The notes under the pieces are model-generated. The model saw only the letters and a program-made list of their open reading frames with translations. It did no database searches and was not told the origin of the DNA. Below are positions 23,613 through 31,558 of a stretch of DNA of 64,000 bases, in pieces (the first letter of the stretch is position 1; the number at the start of each line of letters is the position of its first letter). The translations under genes were made by a program, and so were the position numbers. The stretch is from Treponema socranskii subsp. socranskii VPI DR56BR1116 = ATCC 35536 (lineage in GTDB: Bacteria > Spirochaetota > Spirochaetia > Treponematales > Treponemataceae), in the NCBI RefSeq assembly GCF_000468115.1, contig NZ_AVQI01000020.1, forward strand, positions 62,001-126,000. Direction: 5' to 3'.

Positions 23613-24782
23613 TCACTTTTCACCGAATGCCGTAAAGGACAGCATAAGGCCGCCGCAGGTATTGCGTCCGTCGTCTTCGTAACCGTATTCGCCGAACGTA
23701 AATTCGACGATAAACGGAATCGTTCCCGCCTCTTTTTTAATCGCTGCGGTCAATTCGTTTATCCGCTCTCCGATTCCGATCCGCCTGCCGCCGCAGTGAA
23801 CCAAATGGAAACCGGCTATCGGCCCTTTCATTTTCGCTTTTAAGTCGGCAAGAGCCGTACTCACGGCTTTTATTAAGCCGTCCGTATCGCTTTCGAGGAG
23901 GGCTATCGCCGTTCCGACCGCAAGATTGTTTCCTACTGCGATTGAACCGTCGGCATTGCCGTTCATCGGGTGACGCACCGCGATCAAATCGCCTAAGGGA
24001 TCTTTTACTCCGAGCGGATTCGTAATGGAACGCACGAGCAGATTGCCGCCTTCCGTATCTTTTGTGCTCGCACCCGTCCATTCGCGGTATTGGTCAAGCG
24101 CCGGTTTTCCGTTGATTTCCACGAGGGTACGCTCTTTTGCGATTTTGGTAATAACGCCGTATTTACCGGTTTCACTGTAGCCGCCGGTATATTTGTTTGC
24201 AAAGGCGGCTTTCGTATAGAAAAAAGCAAGGGCTGCACCGTCGCCGGTTATCGTTTTGTCGGCAAACAGCTTCCATTCGCCTGCGAGCGTATTGTCCGCC
24301 GCGCTGCCGCCGAAAAGCGGTACTCTTCCCACAACGTCGGAAACACCTTTCAGATAGTATTCTTCTTCGCCGGGAGGCGCGACCATATACATATAGGCGG
24401 GCGCTTCCTTTTTACCGGCAGCGGCGAGCGCCTTTTCCGCCAATTTCCGTCCCGTTTCCCGCGCACTTCCGCTCTTTGCCAAGCCCGCCGTTCCGACCGT
24501 CAAATCGGTATCCGACAGCGCCATGATTCCGACAAAGCCTTTTTCGCCGGTAACAAACCCGTCTTGCGTGACGACGCCGGAAAACGACGTGTTTCCGATC
24601 AACGGCACTCCCGGAAGTTCTTCGCCGATCGCTTTCAATAACGCCTGTTGATCATACGAAACGCCGCTGTATACAAATACAAGTTTCAGATCGTGCAGCG
24701 CGTCTTTTACTTTCCGTGCGCATTCCTTTCCTGCCAGAGCCGCATCGGCATTATTGCTGCTCGCAGTCCGTATTCGTAACAT
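23613..24782 (-). CDS. FIST-domain protein
   Basis: A 389-residue protein made of FIST_N (about 20-215: 'DLKLVFVYSGVSYDQQALLKAIGEELPGVPLIGNTSFSGVV', 'LFGGSAADN') and FIST_C (about 225-370, ending 'FVEFTFGEYGYEDDGRNTCGG'). FIST domains are predicted sensors of small ligands such as amino acids, and they are usually joined to kinases, cyclases or chemoreceptors; here the domain stands alone. There is no signal peptide. It has a strong Shine-Dalgarno, AGGAGG, placed just after a long hairpin in a leader that is shared with oppA (40770). That suggests joint control with peptide uptake. Confidence 0.88.
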   Translation of the reverse strand: MLRIRTASSNNADAALAGKECARKVKDALHDLKLVFVYSGVSYDQQALLKAIGEELPGVPLIGNTSFSGVVTQDGFVTGEKGFVGIMALSDTDLTVGTAGLAKSGSARETGRKLAEKALAAAGKKEAPAYMYMVAPPGEEEYYLKGVSDVVGRVPLFGGSAADNTLAGEWKLFADKTITGDGAALAFFYTKAAFANKYTGGYSETGKYGVITKIAKERTLVEINGKPALDQYREWTGASTKDTEGGNLLVRSITNPLGVKDPLGDLIAVRHPMNGNADGSIAVGNNLAVGTAIALLESDTDGLIKAVSTALADLKAKMKGPIAGFHLVHCGGRRIGIGERINELTAAIKKEAGTIPFIVEFTFGEYGYEDDGRNTCGGLMLSFTAFGEK

Positions 24783-25022
24783 AGCAACCTCCTGTAAAAA
24801 CTTTTTCAGGAAATATCAATTTCCGAAAAAGTTTTTAGTCGTGCGCGTGAGCGCACACGTTCAATAATCGAGTTTGCAAAATACGGTGTTATCGTACACA
24901 TACGATTTTTATTGAAATGATACGTATACACGTTTTCTGCAAACATCCGCGCAAACTCGAGATAAAAAGCGACGGCGATATTTTAGACGGCGCTTTTTAT
25001 CGACCTCCTGTAAAAACTTTTT
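24783..25022 (-). repeat. structured leader repeat, copy 1 (upstream of the FIST gene)
   Basis: Read on the minus strand this segment is about 85-90 % identical by eye to 40535-40769. It begins and ends with the same motif, AAAAAGTTTTTACAGGAGG (25022-25004 and 24806-24788), 216 bp apart. Inside are a hairpin from GATAAAAAGCG with CGCTTTTTATC (25001-24961 region), a long-range pair CGAGTTTGC/GCAAACTCG (24869-24877 with 24951-24959), an 8-bp stem with a CUCA loop (24840-24859) and a final stem of about 18 bp (24796-24836) just ahead of the Shine-Dalgarno. The rest of the gap, 25023-25242, is AT-rich with no recognised gene. Confidence 0.85.
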
Positions 25023-25242
25023 ATAAGCCTTTTGATTTTATGATAGGAGGTGAATTTTCAGCTGTCAACGAAAATAAAAATTTACGGTTTTACATACTAA
25101 AAATACGGTTTTACAATATGAAACAATAGATGATTCGGCTTTCGGCAACGGCGGTATATGTGCTTTTCACCGCCGCCGTTTTATTATAGAGAATAATTAT
25201 TATACAGTAATTTTTAAGTGAGAAGTTTTGATATGCAAAAAA

Positions 25243-26457
25243 TTATTGCATATCCTCTTCCAGCCAGCGTTCGAAATCTTTTTCACCGTCGGGGGCGTCG
25301 TCGACGAAAGAGGGATCCATGTGCATTAAAAAATGCCAATCGCTTTCTCCCTTTTTTTTATACACGATCGCTTCTCCGTCTTCGGAACCGAAAAACGACC
25401 TGTCAACTTCGCAGCCTTGTCGTTCAAGCAAAATTTTTGCGCGTTCGTATGTGCGCTCCCGCTTTTCGATATACGCTTTTACTTCCGCATTGTCGATAAC
25501 GTATGCGTCCACGCGCGTATATCCTGCCGCAAGTCCTCGATTTGCTTTTTCCATATTCGGAATTTCCCGCCAGATGATTTCCACGTCTTCCGTATTCGGA
25601 AACATAAAACGGCTGAGCGGTATGCACTTGCCGTTGTATTCGATTTCGGTATAATCGGGGAGCAGTTTGGGGCGCAGCGTTTCGCGCACGTCGCAAAAAT
25701 CGCCGTCCCGTTCTTCGCTCATCGCATAACCGGGAACGGATCGAAGACTCTTTTTCGCTTCGTCGATGTTTTCAAACAGCGCCACCGGCGTTTCATTTCC
25801 GTTTTGATTGAAAACCAATAGATACGTCGTTTGCTTCGGATCGGATTTTTTGCCGTTTTGCTGTTCCATCTCCGGCTTTTCGATTTCCGATGCAGCTCGT
25901 TCGGATACCCTGTTTTCGGACACAGCGCTTTCCACATCGCCGCTTTTTATCGCACCGTTTTCCTGCCGTACGTCTTTCGGCGCTTCGCTCGACCGGCTCT
26001 TTGCCGTCACGCGGGGAACGGAAATCTTTATGACGCTCACCGCCGCCGCCATCCGCTCCGATACGGTAAAAGCTTTGCCGGTTTGCGTTTTCATAATCGA
26101 CTCCAAACCGAACACCTTTTCCTTTGGGTTTTCGACGATTTCGGCCGTACCGTCGCCCATAACGCTCGCATACGCGGAACTGTATTTGCACGGAATGTCG
26201 CCCCCTGAAATCAGAGCAATGTCCGTTTCGAGTTCGATAAAAACGTTCGGATTTTTTTTAATGCAATCGATTTTACGCCCTTCTTTTGCGCTGTGCAGAT
26301 AGAGCGTCAGCGCTCCGTCGGTAAAAACATAACCGTACTGCATCGGTACGACGTAGGGCACGCCGTCGTCGATCATGCCGATATGCACGACCTTCGCTTT
26401 TTCGATGATGCTTTCGATTTGCCGGATATCGGTCACTTCTCTGTCTTTTCTTCGCAT
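25243..26457 (-). CDS. NimA-like flavin-binding split-barrel protein with a novel C-terminal half
   Basis: A 404-residue fusion. Residues 1-150 match the pyridoxamine-5'-phosphate oxidase-like split barrel of NimA/5-nitroimidazole reductase proteins ('AKVVHIGMIDDGVPYVVPMQYGYVF...LTLYLHSAKEGRKIDCIKKNPNVFIELE'), which bind FMN. Residues about 165-215 are a charged, Ser/Glu/Lys-rich linker. The C-terminal 190 residues ('TYLLVFNQNGNETPVALFENIDEAKKSLRSVPGYA...') are not recognised; they are acidic, probably alpha/beta, and end 'EKDFERWLEEDMQ'. NimA proteins alone are about 150-170 residues long, so the doubling is unusual. A minus-strand promoter may lie at 26482-26510 (TTGACG and TATACT). Confidence 0.75.
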   Translation of the reverse strand: MRRKDREVTDIRQIESIIEKAKVVHIGMIDDGVPYVVPMQYGYVFTDGALTLYLHSAKEGRKIDCIKKNPNVFIELETDIALISGGDIPCKYSSAYASVMGDGTAEIVENPKEKVFGLESIMKTQTGKAFTVSERMAAAVSVIKISVPRVTAKSRSSEAPKDVRQENGAIKSGDVESAVSENRVSERAASEIEKPEMEQQNGKKSDPKQTTYLLVFNQNGNETPVALFENIDEAKKSLRSVPGYAMSEERDGDFCDVRETLRPKLLPDYTEIEYNGKCIPLSRFMFPNTEDVEIIWREIPNMEKANRGLAAGYTRVDAYVIDNAEVKAYIEKRERTYERAKILLERQGCEVDRSFFGSEDGEAIVYKKKGESDWHFLMHMDPSFVDDAPDGEKDFERWLEEDMQ

Positions 26458-26532
26458 GCGAGCCTCCGTACGCCCAGCTTTTTAGTATAACAAAGTTCGA
26501 TTTACGTCAAGCGATGTATGTAACATCTCAAG

Positions 26533-26572
26533 GGCTGTTTTGCAGCGTATGCAAAGCAGCCTCTTTTGTTTT
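26533..26572 (+). terminator. terminator-like hairpin with no obvious upstream gene
   Basis: GGCTGTTTTGC (26533-26543) pairs with GCAAAGCAGCC (26551-26561, one G-U), followed by TCTTTTGTTTT. On the plus strand this is a good intrinsic terminator, but the gene to its left is on the minus strand. Confidence 0.6.
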
Positions 26573-26670
26573 AAACTTCAGACGGCATATTGTAATCATT
26601 CTCTTTCCTCCGTTATACTGTCGCGTACAACGCAGCGGTTTTAAAATCGTTGTACGACGGAGGTTCTCTA

Positions 26671-27087
26671 ATGCCAAGCGAAAAACGCTTCGTTTATTGT
26701 ATGCGCTGTATGTCGATTGTCGTCGCACTTTCTATTTTTATGCTTTCATCGCGCTCGAAACTGCCGCTGCCCGATTCGGTAGTGTTTCCGGGCATGGATA
26801 AAGTTTTGCATGCGCTCGCGTTCGGGTGCTTTGCGTTCGCTTTTTCGTATTGGTTCGGCAGCGATATGTGGAAGGCAAAGCCTGCCGTATGCGTTTTGAT
26901 CGTGTGCATCGCCGCCGCCTGTTACGGGGCAAGCGATGAAATTCACCAAATGTTTGTTCCCGGCCGCGACGCTTCCGTATACGATTGGATTGCCGACTGT
27001 ACCGGAGCACTCGCCGCATCTTGTTTGCGCACGGTTCTCATCCGACGGCGTCAACACGTTGCGCGTGTTAAAAAAATCGAACGCTAA
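26671..27087 (+). CDS. VanZ-family membrane protein
   Basis: A 138-residue membrane protein with four predicted spans and VanZ-like motifs: 'SSRSKLPLPDSVVFPGMDKVLHALAFGCFAFAF' with the conserved D-K-x-x-H, and 'GASDEIHQMFVPGRDASVYDWIADCTGA', where the D-E-x-H-Q and P-x-R-x-x-x-x-x-D-x-x-x-D residues are characteristic. VanZ lowers teicoplanin binding in enterococci; the general function is unknown. The start at 26671 was chosen by the GGAGG Shine-Dalgarno 7 nt upstream. A promoter may be TTGTAA-18-TATACT just upstream. Confidence 0.9.
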   Translation: MPSEKRFVYCMRCMSIVVALSIFMLSSRSKLPLPDSVVFPGMDKVLHALAFGCFAFAFSYWFGSDMWKAKPAVCVLIVCIAAACYGASDEIHQMFVPGRDASVYDWIADCTGALAASCLRTVLIRRRQHVARVKKIER

Positions 27088-27149
27088 AGGGACATAAAGA
27101 GGTTTGCGGGGAAACGACAACGACGGTTTCTTTTTCCCGCGCCCTTATT

Positions 27150-27170
27150 CGTGCGGATGGTTTAATACCC
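27150..27170 (+). repeat. 21-bp dispersed repeat, copy 1
   Basis: Contains GTGCGGATGGTTTAATACCC, also found at 56253-56272. Here it leads straight into the hairpin at 27168-27187. Confidence 0.75.
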
Positions 27171-27187
27171 CGACGCTTGCGTCGGGG
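27168..27187 (+). terminator. GC-rich hairpin downstream of the VanZ gene
   Basis: CCCCGACGC, TT, GCGTCGGGG forms a 9-bp stem followed by TTGTTG. Its place 80 bp after the VanZ stop suggests a terminator. The 330-bp gap 27088-27417 otherwise holds the repeat above and the MATE promoter. Confidence 0.7.
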
Positions 27188-27360
27188 TTGTTGATGCTTC
27201 CCTTTCGCAGGTTAATAATTTTTACAATGTGAGCGACGGCGGCGCATAAGCGCGCGCTTTCAATTCGTTGTCGAGCAAGTACAGGGCTTTCACGTCGCTT
27301 CCGAACAGATCGTATTTTGCAGATACTATCTCTTAATAAAATCCGATATTTGTCGGACAC

Positions 27361-27389
27361 TTAACGCAATCGATCAAAGTCACTATAAT
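27361..27389 (+). promoter_or_regulatory. promoter of the MATE gene
   Basis: TTAACG (27361-27366), 17-bp spacer, exact TATAAT (27384-27389). The -10 ends 7 nt before an in-frame ATG at 27397 and 28 nt before the Shine-Dalgarno-led ATG at 27418. Confidence 0.65.
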
Positions 27390-27417
27390 ACGCCGAATGT
27401 TTTCTCAGAGGAATTAT

Positions 27418-28797
27418 ATGTCAAAACATACCTGCTTCGGCACGACGCATTTTTACACTCGCGCGCTTTCGATTGCACTGCCGGTCATGGCGCAGCTTTT
27501 TGTACAAAGCTTTGTTTCGCTGATCGACAATTTTATGGTTGCCGGACTCGGCGATATAAAAATGGCCGGCGTAAATACCGCAGGGATGATTATCTTTGTC
27601 TTTATCATCCTCGTAAATACCCTTTGCTCTGCAGGCGGTATTTTTATGTCGCAATTCAGAGGAGCAAAAGACGGTGAAGGCATGCAGCAAAGCCTGCGCT
27701 TTAAACTTTTGCTCACCGGTACGGCGGGACTTGCGTTTACGATTATCGGTTTGATTGCACCGCGAGGTTTGTTCCGTCTTATGCTGACGGTGAACACCGA
27801 TGCGGAGCCGATTATCGATCAGGCCGTACGGTACTCGCGCGCGGTTGCACTTTCATGGATACCGATGGTGTTTTCACAATCGCTTGCTTCTTCTTTGCGC
27901 GAAATCGAAATCGTCCGCCCTCCGTTGGTTATCTCAGTTATTGCAACACTTGTAAATACATTCTTTAATTGGGTTTTTATTTTCGGAAACCTCGGTTTTC
28001 CGCGTCTTGAAGTTGAAGGAGCCGGAATCGCAACAGTCATTGCGCGAGCGGCGGAGCTGATATTGTTTATTGCGTATGTTGTCGTAAAAAAGCCGCCGTT
28101 TCTTTTCAATATATTCAAACTCTTCAACATAAAAGTGCGGCTGTTCGGAACAATTATCAAAAAATCGACTATGATTTTATATTCGGAGCTGACATGGGCT
28201 TTAGCGGAAGCCGTTTCAACCGCTTTGTACAATACGCGCGGAGGAGCGGAAGTCGTCTCCGGTATGTCGGCGGGTTTTGCGATTGCAAATCTCTTCTTTA
28301 TCTGTTTTTCAGGAATCGTAACCGCTTCGTCGGTTATATTGGGACAGGAACTGGGGGCGGGCAGACTTCAAGAAGCAAAAAAATATAAAAATTGGATACT
28401 GTCCGGCTCCGTACTCTTCGGCTTTATATTTATGGCAGCCGGATTTTGTACGGTAGGTTTAATCCCCTTTGTGTTTAAAAATTTAAGCGGCGGTTCTCAA
28501 ACTATTGCACGCGGTCTTATTATCACCGCAGCTGCATACCTTCCGCTTTGGGCATATTTAAACGCACAGTATGCGATTTCACGCACCGGAGGCGATACGA
28601 CGATGGGTGTTATCTGCGATACTATTGCCAATATTCTTTTTGTAGGCGGCATCTTTCTTTTAGTACGCTTTACCGCACTCGGTCCCGTTGCGATGTATGC
28701 GATCGTTAAAACCTCCGATGCGGTCAAAGCCGTCATCGCGCATTTTTGGCTCAAAAAAGAACGTTGGCTTGTGAACTTGACTTCCGATAAAAAGTAA
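27418..28797 (+). CDS. MATE-family efflux transporter
   Basis: A 459-residue, 12-span exporter of the multidrug and toxic compound extrusion family, driven by sodium or protons. The two homologous halves are visible: 'ALSIALPVMAQLFVQSFVSLIDNFMVAGLGDIKMAGVNTAG' in the first and 'WALAEAVSTALYNTRGGAEVVSGMSAGFAIANLF' in the second. The start at 27418 was chosen because AGAGGA lies 7 nt upstream; ATG 27397, in frame, could serve as a leaderless start. A terminator follows at 28840-28872. The substrate is unknown. Confidence 0.93.
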   Translation: MSKHTCFGTTHFYTRALSIALPVMAQLFVQSFVSLIDNFMVAGLGDIKMAGVNTAGMIIFVFIILVNTLCSAGGIFMSQFRGAKDGEGMQQSLRFKLLLTGTAGLAFTIIGLIAPRGLFRLMLTVNTDAEPIIDQAVRYSRAVALSWIPMVFSQSLASSLREIEIVRPPLVISVIATLVNTFFNWVFIFGNLGFPRLEVEGAGIATVIARAAELILFIAYVVVKKPPFLFNIFKLFNIKVRLFGTIIKKSTMILYSELTWALAEAVSTALYNTRGGAEVVSGMSAGFAIANLFFICFSGIVTASSVILGQELGAGRLQEAKKYKNWILSGSVLFGFIFMAAGFCTVGLIPFVFKNLSGGSQTIARGLIITAAAYLPLWAYLNAQYAISRTGGDTTMGVICDTIANILFVGGIFLLVRFTALGPVAMYAIVKTSDAVKAVIAHFWLKKERWLVNLTSDKK

Positions 28798-28839
28798 AAT
28801 CGCTGCGCGGCCTCTGCATACTTTAGAAAACTCGAAATT

Positions 28840-28872
28840 AAACGGGACGCGCTATTTCAGCGTTTCGTTTTA
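28840..28872 (+). terminator. terminator of the MATE gene
   Basis: AAACGGGACGC (28840-28850) pairs with GCGTTTCGTTT (28860-28870, two G-U pairs), followed by TTTTAA. Confidence 0.7.
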
Positions 28873-28956
28873 ACCTTCAAATAAAAGTATATTGCGTATT
28901 CGTCAGCTTGTGTATCGGTGCAATATACTATACAGTAATTCAAACAAGGGAATACA

Positions 28957-30537
28957 ATGATGAAAACGATAACGATTGACGGCGAGCATCTTACAATCGA
29001 CGGCGTGTGTGCCGTTGCATACGGTAAAAGTGCGGTTTCGTTTCCGGAGGACGACGCGTTTTTCGAAACGCTCCGCCGATCGCGCAAATTTCTCGAAGAG
29101 TATATCGCAAAGGGTTTTCCGACATACGGCGTAACGACGGGTTTCGGCGATTCGTGCGGAAACCAAATCAATCCTTCACGCGCGGCAGAGCTGCAAAAAT
29201 CCATCGTGCGCTTTCACGGCATCGGGCTCGGTAAAAAATTTTCGCACGAAGAAGGACGCGCCGTCGTACTGTGCCGATTGAACTCCGACGTAAAAGGCGG
29301 GCATTCGGCGATCAGAGTCGCCCTCGCCGAAATGCTCAAAACCCTGCTCGACAAAGATATCGTTCCCGTGATCCCCGAACTGGGATCGGTCGGCGCATCG
29401 GGTGATTTGACGCCGCTGTCCTATGTGGCTGCCGTCGTCATGGGAGAGCGCGAAGCGTATTACAAAGGGAAAATCGTTCCGGCGATTGACGCGCTCAAAG
29501 CCGAAGGAATCGCTCCTCTTCCGCTCGCGGCGAAAGAAGGACTTGCGATCATGAACGGTACGTCGGTGATGACGGCCGTCGCCTCCCTTTCATGGAAACG
29601 CGCGCGGAGGCTTGCGAATATCTGCGATTTCGTCACCGCAGCGACTGCGGAGATCGTGCGCGGCAACGAAGTGCCCTTCCGAAAAAAAGTCGCGGAGATG
29701 AAAAATCACGCGGGACAGATCGAAAGCGCGGGCTATATTTACGATATCGTAAAAAACTCGAAGCGCGTGTATCGATACGAAGACCTGCTCGAACGCATCG
29801 GCTCCATCGGCGACGCGCAGTTTGAAAGGCGCTTTGTCAAAATTCAGGATCGTTATTCGATTCGCTGCGCTCCGCAGATAAACGGCGTCCTGCGCGACAC
29901 GCTTCGGATTGCCAGGCAGTGGATCGAAGAAGAGCTCAACTCCGCGAACGACAATCCTCTCGTCAACGTCGATACGGGAGAGCTCTACAACACCGGCAAT
30001 TTTTACGGCGGGCACATCTGCGCCGCCTGCGATTACCTGCGTATCGCGCTTGCGAACATCAGCGATTTGGCGGATAAACAGGCGGAGATCATAATCGACG
30101 GAAAATTCAACAATCTTACGGAAAACCTGATCCCGTTTACCGACGATACCGACGAACGTGCGGGACTGCGCTTCGGCTTTAAGGCGGCGCAGATCACGAT
30201 GTCGGCAATCCGTGCGGAAGTGCAGCATTGCTGTACGGCGATGAGTATTCAGTCGAGCCCGACGGAAGCGCTCAATCAGGATAAGGTTTCCATGGGGACG
30301 ATTTCGGCACGAAAACTGCGTGACCAAATCGATCTCATCTATCTGCAATACGCCGTACACATACTCGCAGTGTGCCAAGCGGTCGATTTGATAGGCGCTT
30401 CGGAGTTCGGCGAATTTACGCAGCGAGTGTATGCCGAAGTCCGCGCCGTCTCCGCTCCGCTCGTCGACGACAGGCGGCTCGATGAAGACGCGGAAAAAGT
30501 CGCGCGGCTGCTCGAAGCGACGGAACTCTTTGAGTAA
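28957..30537 (+). CDS. aromatic amino-acid ammonia-lyase (histidine ammonia-lyase-like)
   Basis: A 526-residue MIO enzyme that removes ammonia from an aromatic amino acid, or, in some relatives, shifts it. The Ala147-Ser148-Gly149 triad in 'LGSVGASGDLTPLSY' cyclises to the MIO electrophile. Also present are 'YGVTTGFGDSCG' with the catalytic tyrosine, 'FNNLTENLIPF', and 'QSSPTEALNQDKVSMGTISARKLRDQ'. The selectivity loop reads 'SIVRFHGIGLG', unlike the SHAxG of classic HutH, so histidine may not be the substrate; tyrosine, phenylalanine or aminomutase activity are alternatives. No hutU, hutI or hutG genes are nearby. The gene is alone, with an AAGGGA Shine-Dalgarno. Confidence 0.85.
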   Translation: MMKTITIDGEHLTIDGVCAVAYGKSAVSFPEDDAFFETLRRSRKFLEEYIAKGFPTYGVTTGFGDSCGNQINPSRAAELQKSIVRFHGIGLGKKFSHEEGRAVVLCRLNSDVKGGHSAIRVALAEMLKTLLDKDIVPVIPELGSVGASGDLTPLSYVAAVVMGEREAYYKGKIVPAIDALKAEGIAPLPLAAKEGLAIMNGTSVMTAVASLSWKRARRLANICDFVTAATAEIVRGNEVPFRKKVAEMKNHAGQIESAGYIYDIVKNSKRVYRYEDLLERIGSIGDAQFERRFVKIQDRYSIRCAPQINGVLRDTLRIARQWIEEELNSANDNPLVNVDTGELYNTGNFYGGHICAACDYLRIALANISDLADKQAEIIIDGKFNNLTENLIPFTDDTDERAGLRFGFKAAQITMSAIRAEVQHCCTAMSIQSSPTEALNQDKVSMGTISARKLRDQIDLIYLQYAVHILAVCQAVDLIGASEFGEFTQRVYAEVRAVSAPLVDDRRLDEDAEKVARLLEATELFE

Positions 30538-30631
30538 ATTGATGCTACGTCTTCCATGCTTTGAAAACATTACGTAAAAAAGATATTTGCGTCGTAAGTA
30601 TGTATCGGCGATCTCCGCTGCATACGCATCG

Positions 30632-31558
30632 CTATTTGAACGGTATTTTTGAGCCGCGGATAAATGCCGTTGCCGCGGCGCCGAGCAGCGACGCATTGTA
30701 GCCGAGCGCCGTCGAAACTATCGTCAGATTTTTATTTGCCGTCGCGTATAGGTGTTCGTCGACCGTCTTTTTGAGCGCGGCGATGTAGAGACTGCTGTCC
30801 ATACCGATTCCGCATCCAAGAACGACGAGCGGAACGTTGAGTATGTTTACCGCGGCGGCGATTGCCTTACCGATATAGACACCTGTTTTTTCATATACGG
30901 CGCGCGCCGCCGCATCGCCCGCTTCCGCCATGTGTGCAATTGTTTTAGCTGAAAGCGAAGGCTTTCGAGCCGTGACGGCGGCTTCATATCTTCTAACGAT
31001 TCCCGGCCCCGCAGCGACCGATTCAAGGCAGCCTCTGTTTCCGCACGGACAAAGAAAATCTTCGTCGGTGACGCACACATGTCCAAGTTCTCCCGCGTTG
31101 CCTGCCGCTCCCGAAAAGAGTTGTCCGTTGAGAAAGATACCGGCACCGCAGCCGTTGCTTATCGTGAGCCAAATAAAATCGTCGACGGTTTTTGCACAGC
31201 CGAATATTTTTTCCGCACATGCGCAGTTGTTCGCATCGTTATCGATAAACACGGGCAGAGCGAACAGTGCCGCCAAATTTTCCGCGATGGGAAAGTCCCG
31301 TACTTTTGAAAAAACCGCTTCTTTCCAAACACCCGTTTTCGGGTCGGCAAGTCCCGGAATGCTTACGCCGATACGGTCGGGCGCAAACATTTCGGCAAGC
31401 GGCATACAGAGCTGCCGGATCGAATCGAGGATGATCTGCCGGCTGACCGACTGAAATTGCATTTTACGTTCAGCGAGAATCTGTCCCGTTTCGTCTACGA
31501 TCCCGACAAAGAGTTTTGAGCCTCCGATATCGATTGCAAGTGCGGTGCGTTTTTTCAT
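30632..31558 (-). CDS. ROK-family sugar kinase (glucokinase-like)
   Basis: A 308-residue kinase of the ROK family. The phosphate-1 loop 'LAIDIGGSKLFVGIVDETG', the catalytic-aspartate segment 'FIDNDANNCACAEKIFG' and the zinc site 'GHVCVTDEDFLCPCGNRGCLES' (CxCGxxGCxE) are all intact, which suggests an active enzyme. There is no HTH, so it is not a repressor. It overlaps the lacI-type gene by 4 bp (ATGA), which fixes the start at 31558 and implies translational coupling. It would phosphorylate the sugar, or a derivative, brought in by the divergent ABC operon. Confidence 0.9.
   Translation of the reverse strand: MKKRTALAIDIGGSKLFVGIVDETGQILAERKMQFQSVSRQIILDSIRQLCMPLAEMFAPDRIGVSIPGLADPKTGVWKEAVFSKVRDFPIAENLAALFALPVFIDNDANNCACAEKIFGCAKTVDDFIWLTISNGCGAGIFLNGQLFSGAAGNAGELGHVCVTDEDFLCPCGNRGCLESVAAGPGIVRRYEAAVTARKPSLSAKTIAHMAEAGDAAARAVYEKTGVYIGKAIAAAVNILNVPLVVLGCGIGMDSSLYIAALKKTVDEHLYATANKNLTIVSTALGYNASLLGAAATAFIRGSKIPFK

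Noticed and set aside
24917-25129. A 70-codon ORF in the FIST leader that shares about 25 residues with an antisense ORF in the oppA leader (40505-40750)
   Set aside because: The peptide similarity is explained by the shared nucleotide repeat; the frames are antisense to the leaders, have no ribosome-binding site, and the nucleotide changes favour RNA pairing over codon conservation.
27145-27360. A 71-codon minus-strand ORF between VanZ and MATE genes
   Set aside because: It spans a terminator and the MATE promoter, has no ribosome-binding site and looks like chance coding through a dispersed repeat.
29590-30696. A 368-codon minus-strand ORF over the ammonia-lyase gene
   Set aside because: Shadow frame rich in Arg and Phe; no domain, and the lyase frame is certain.
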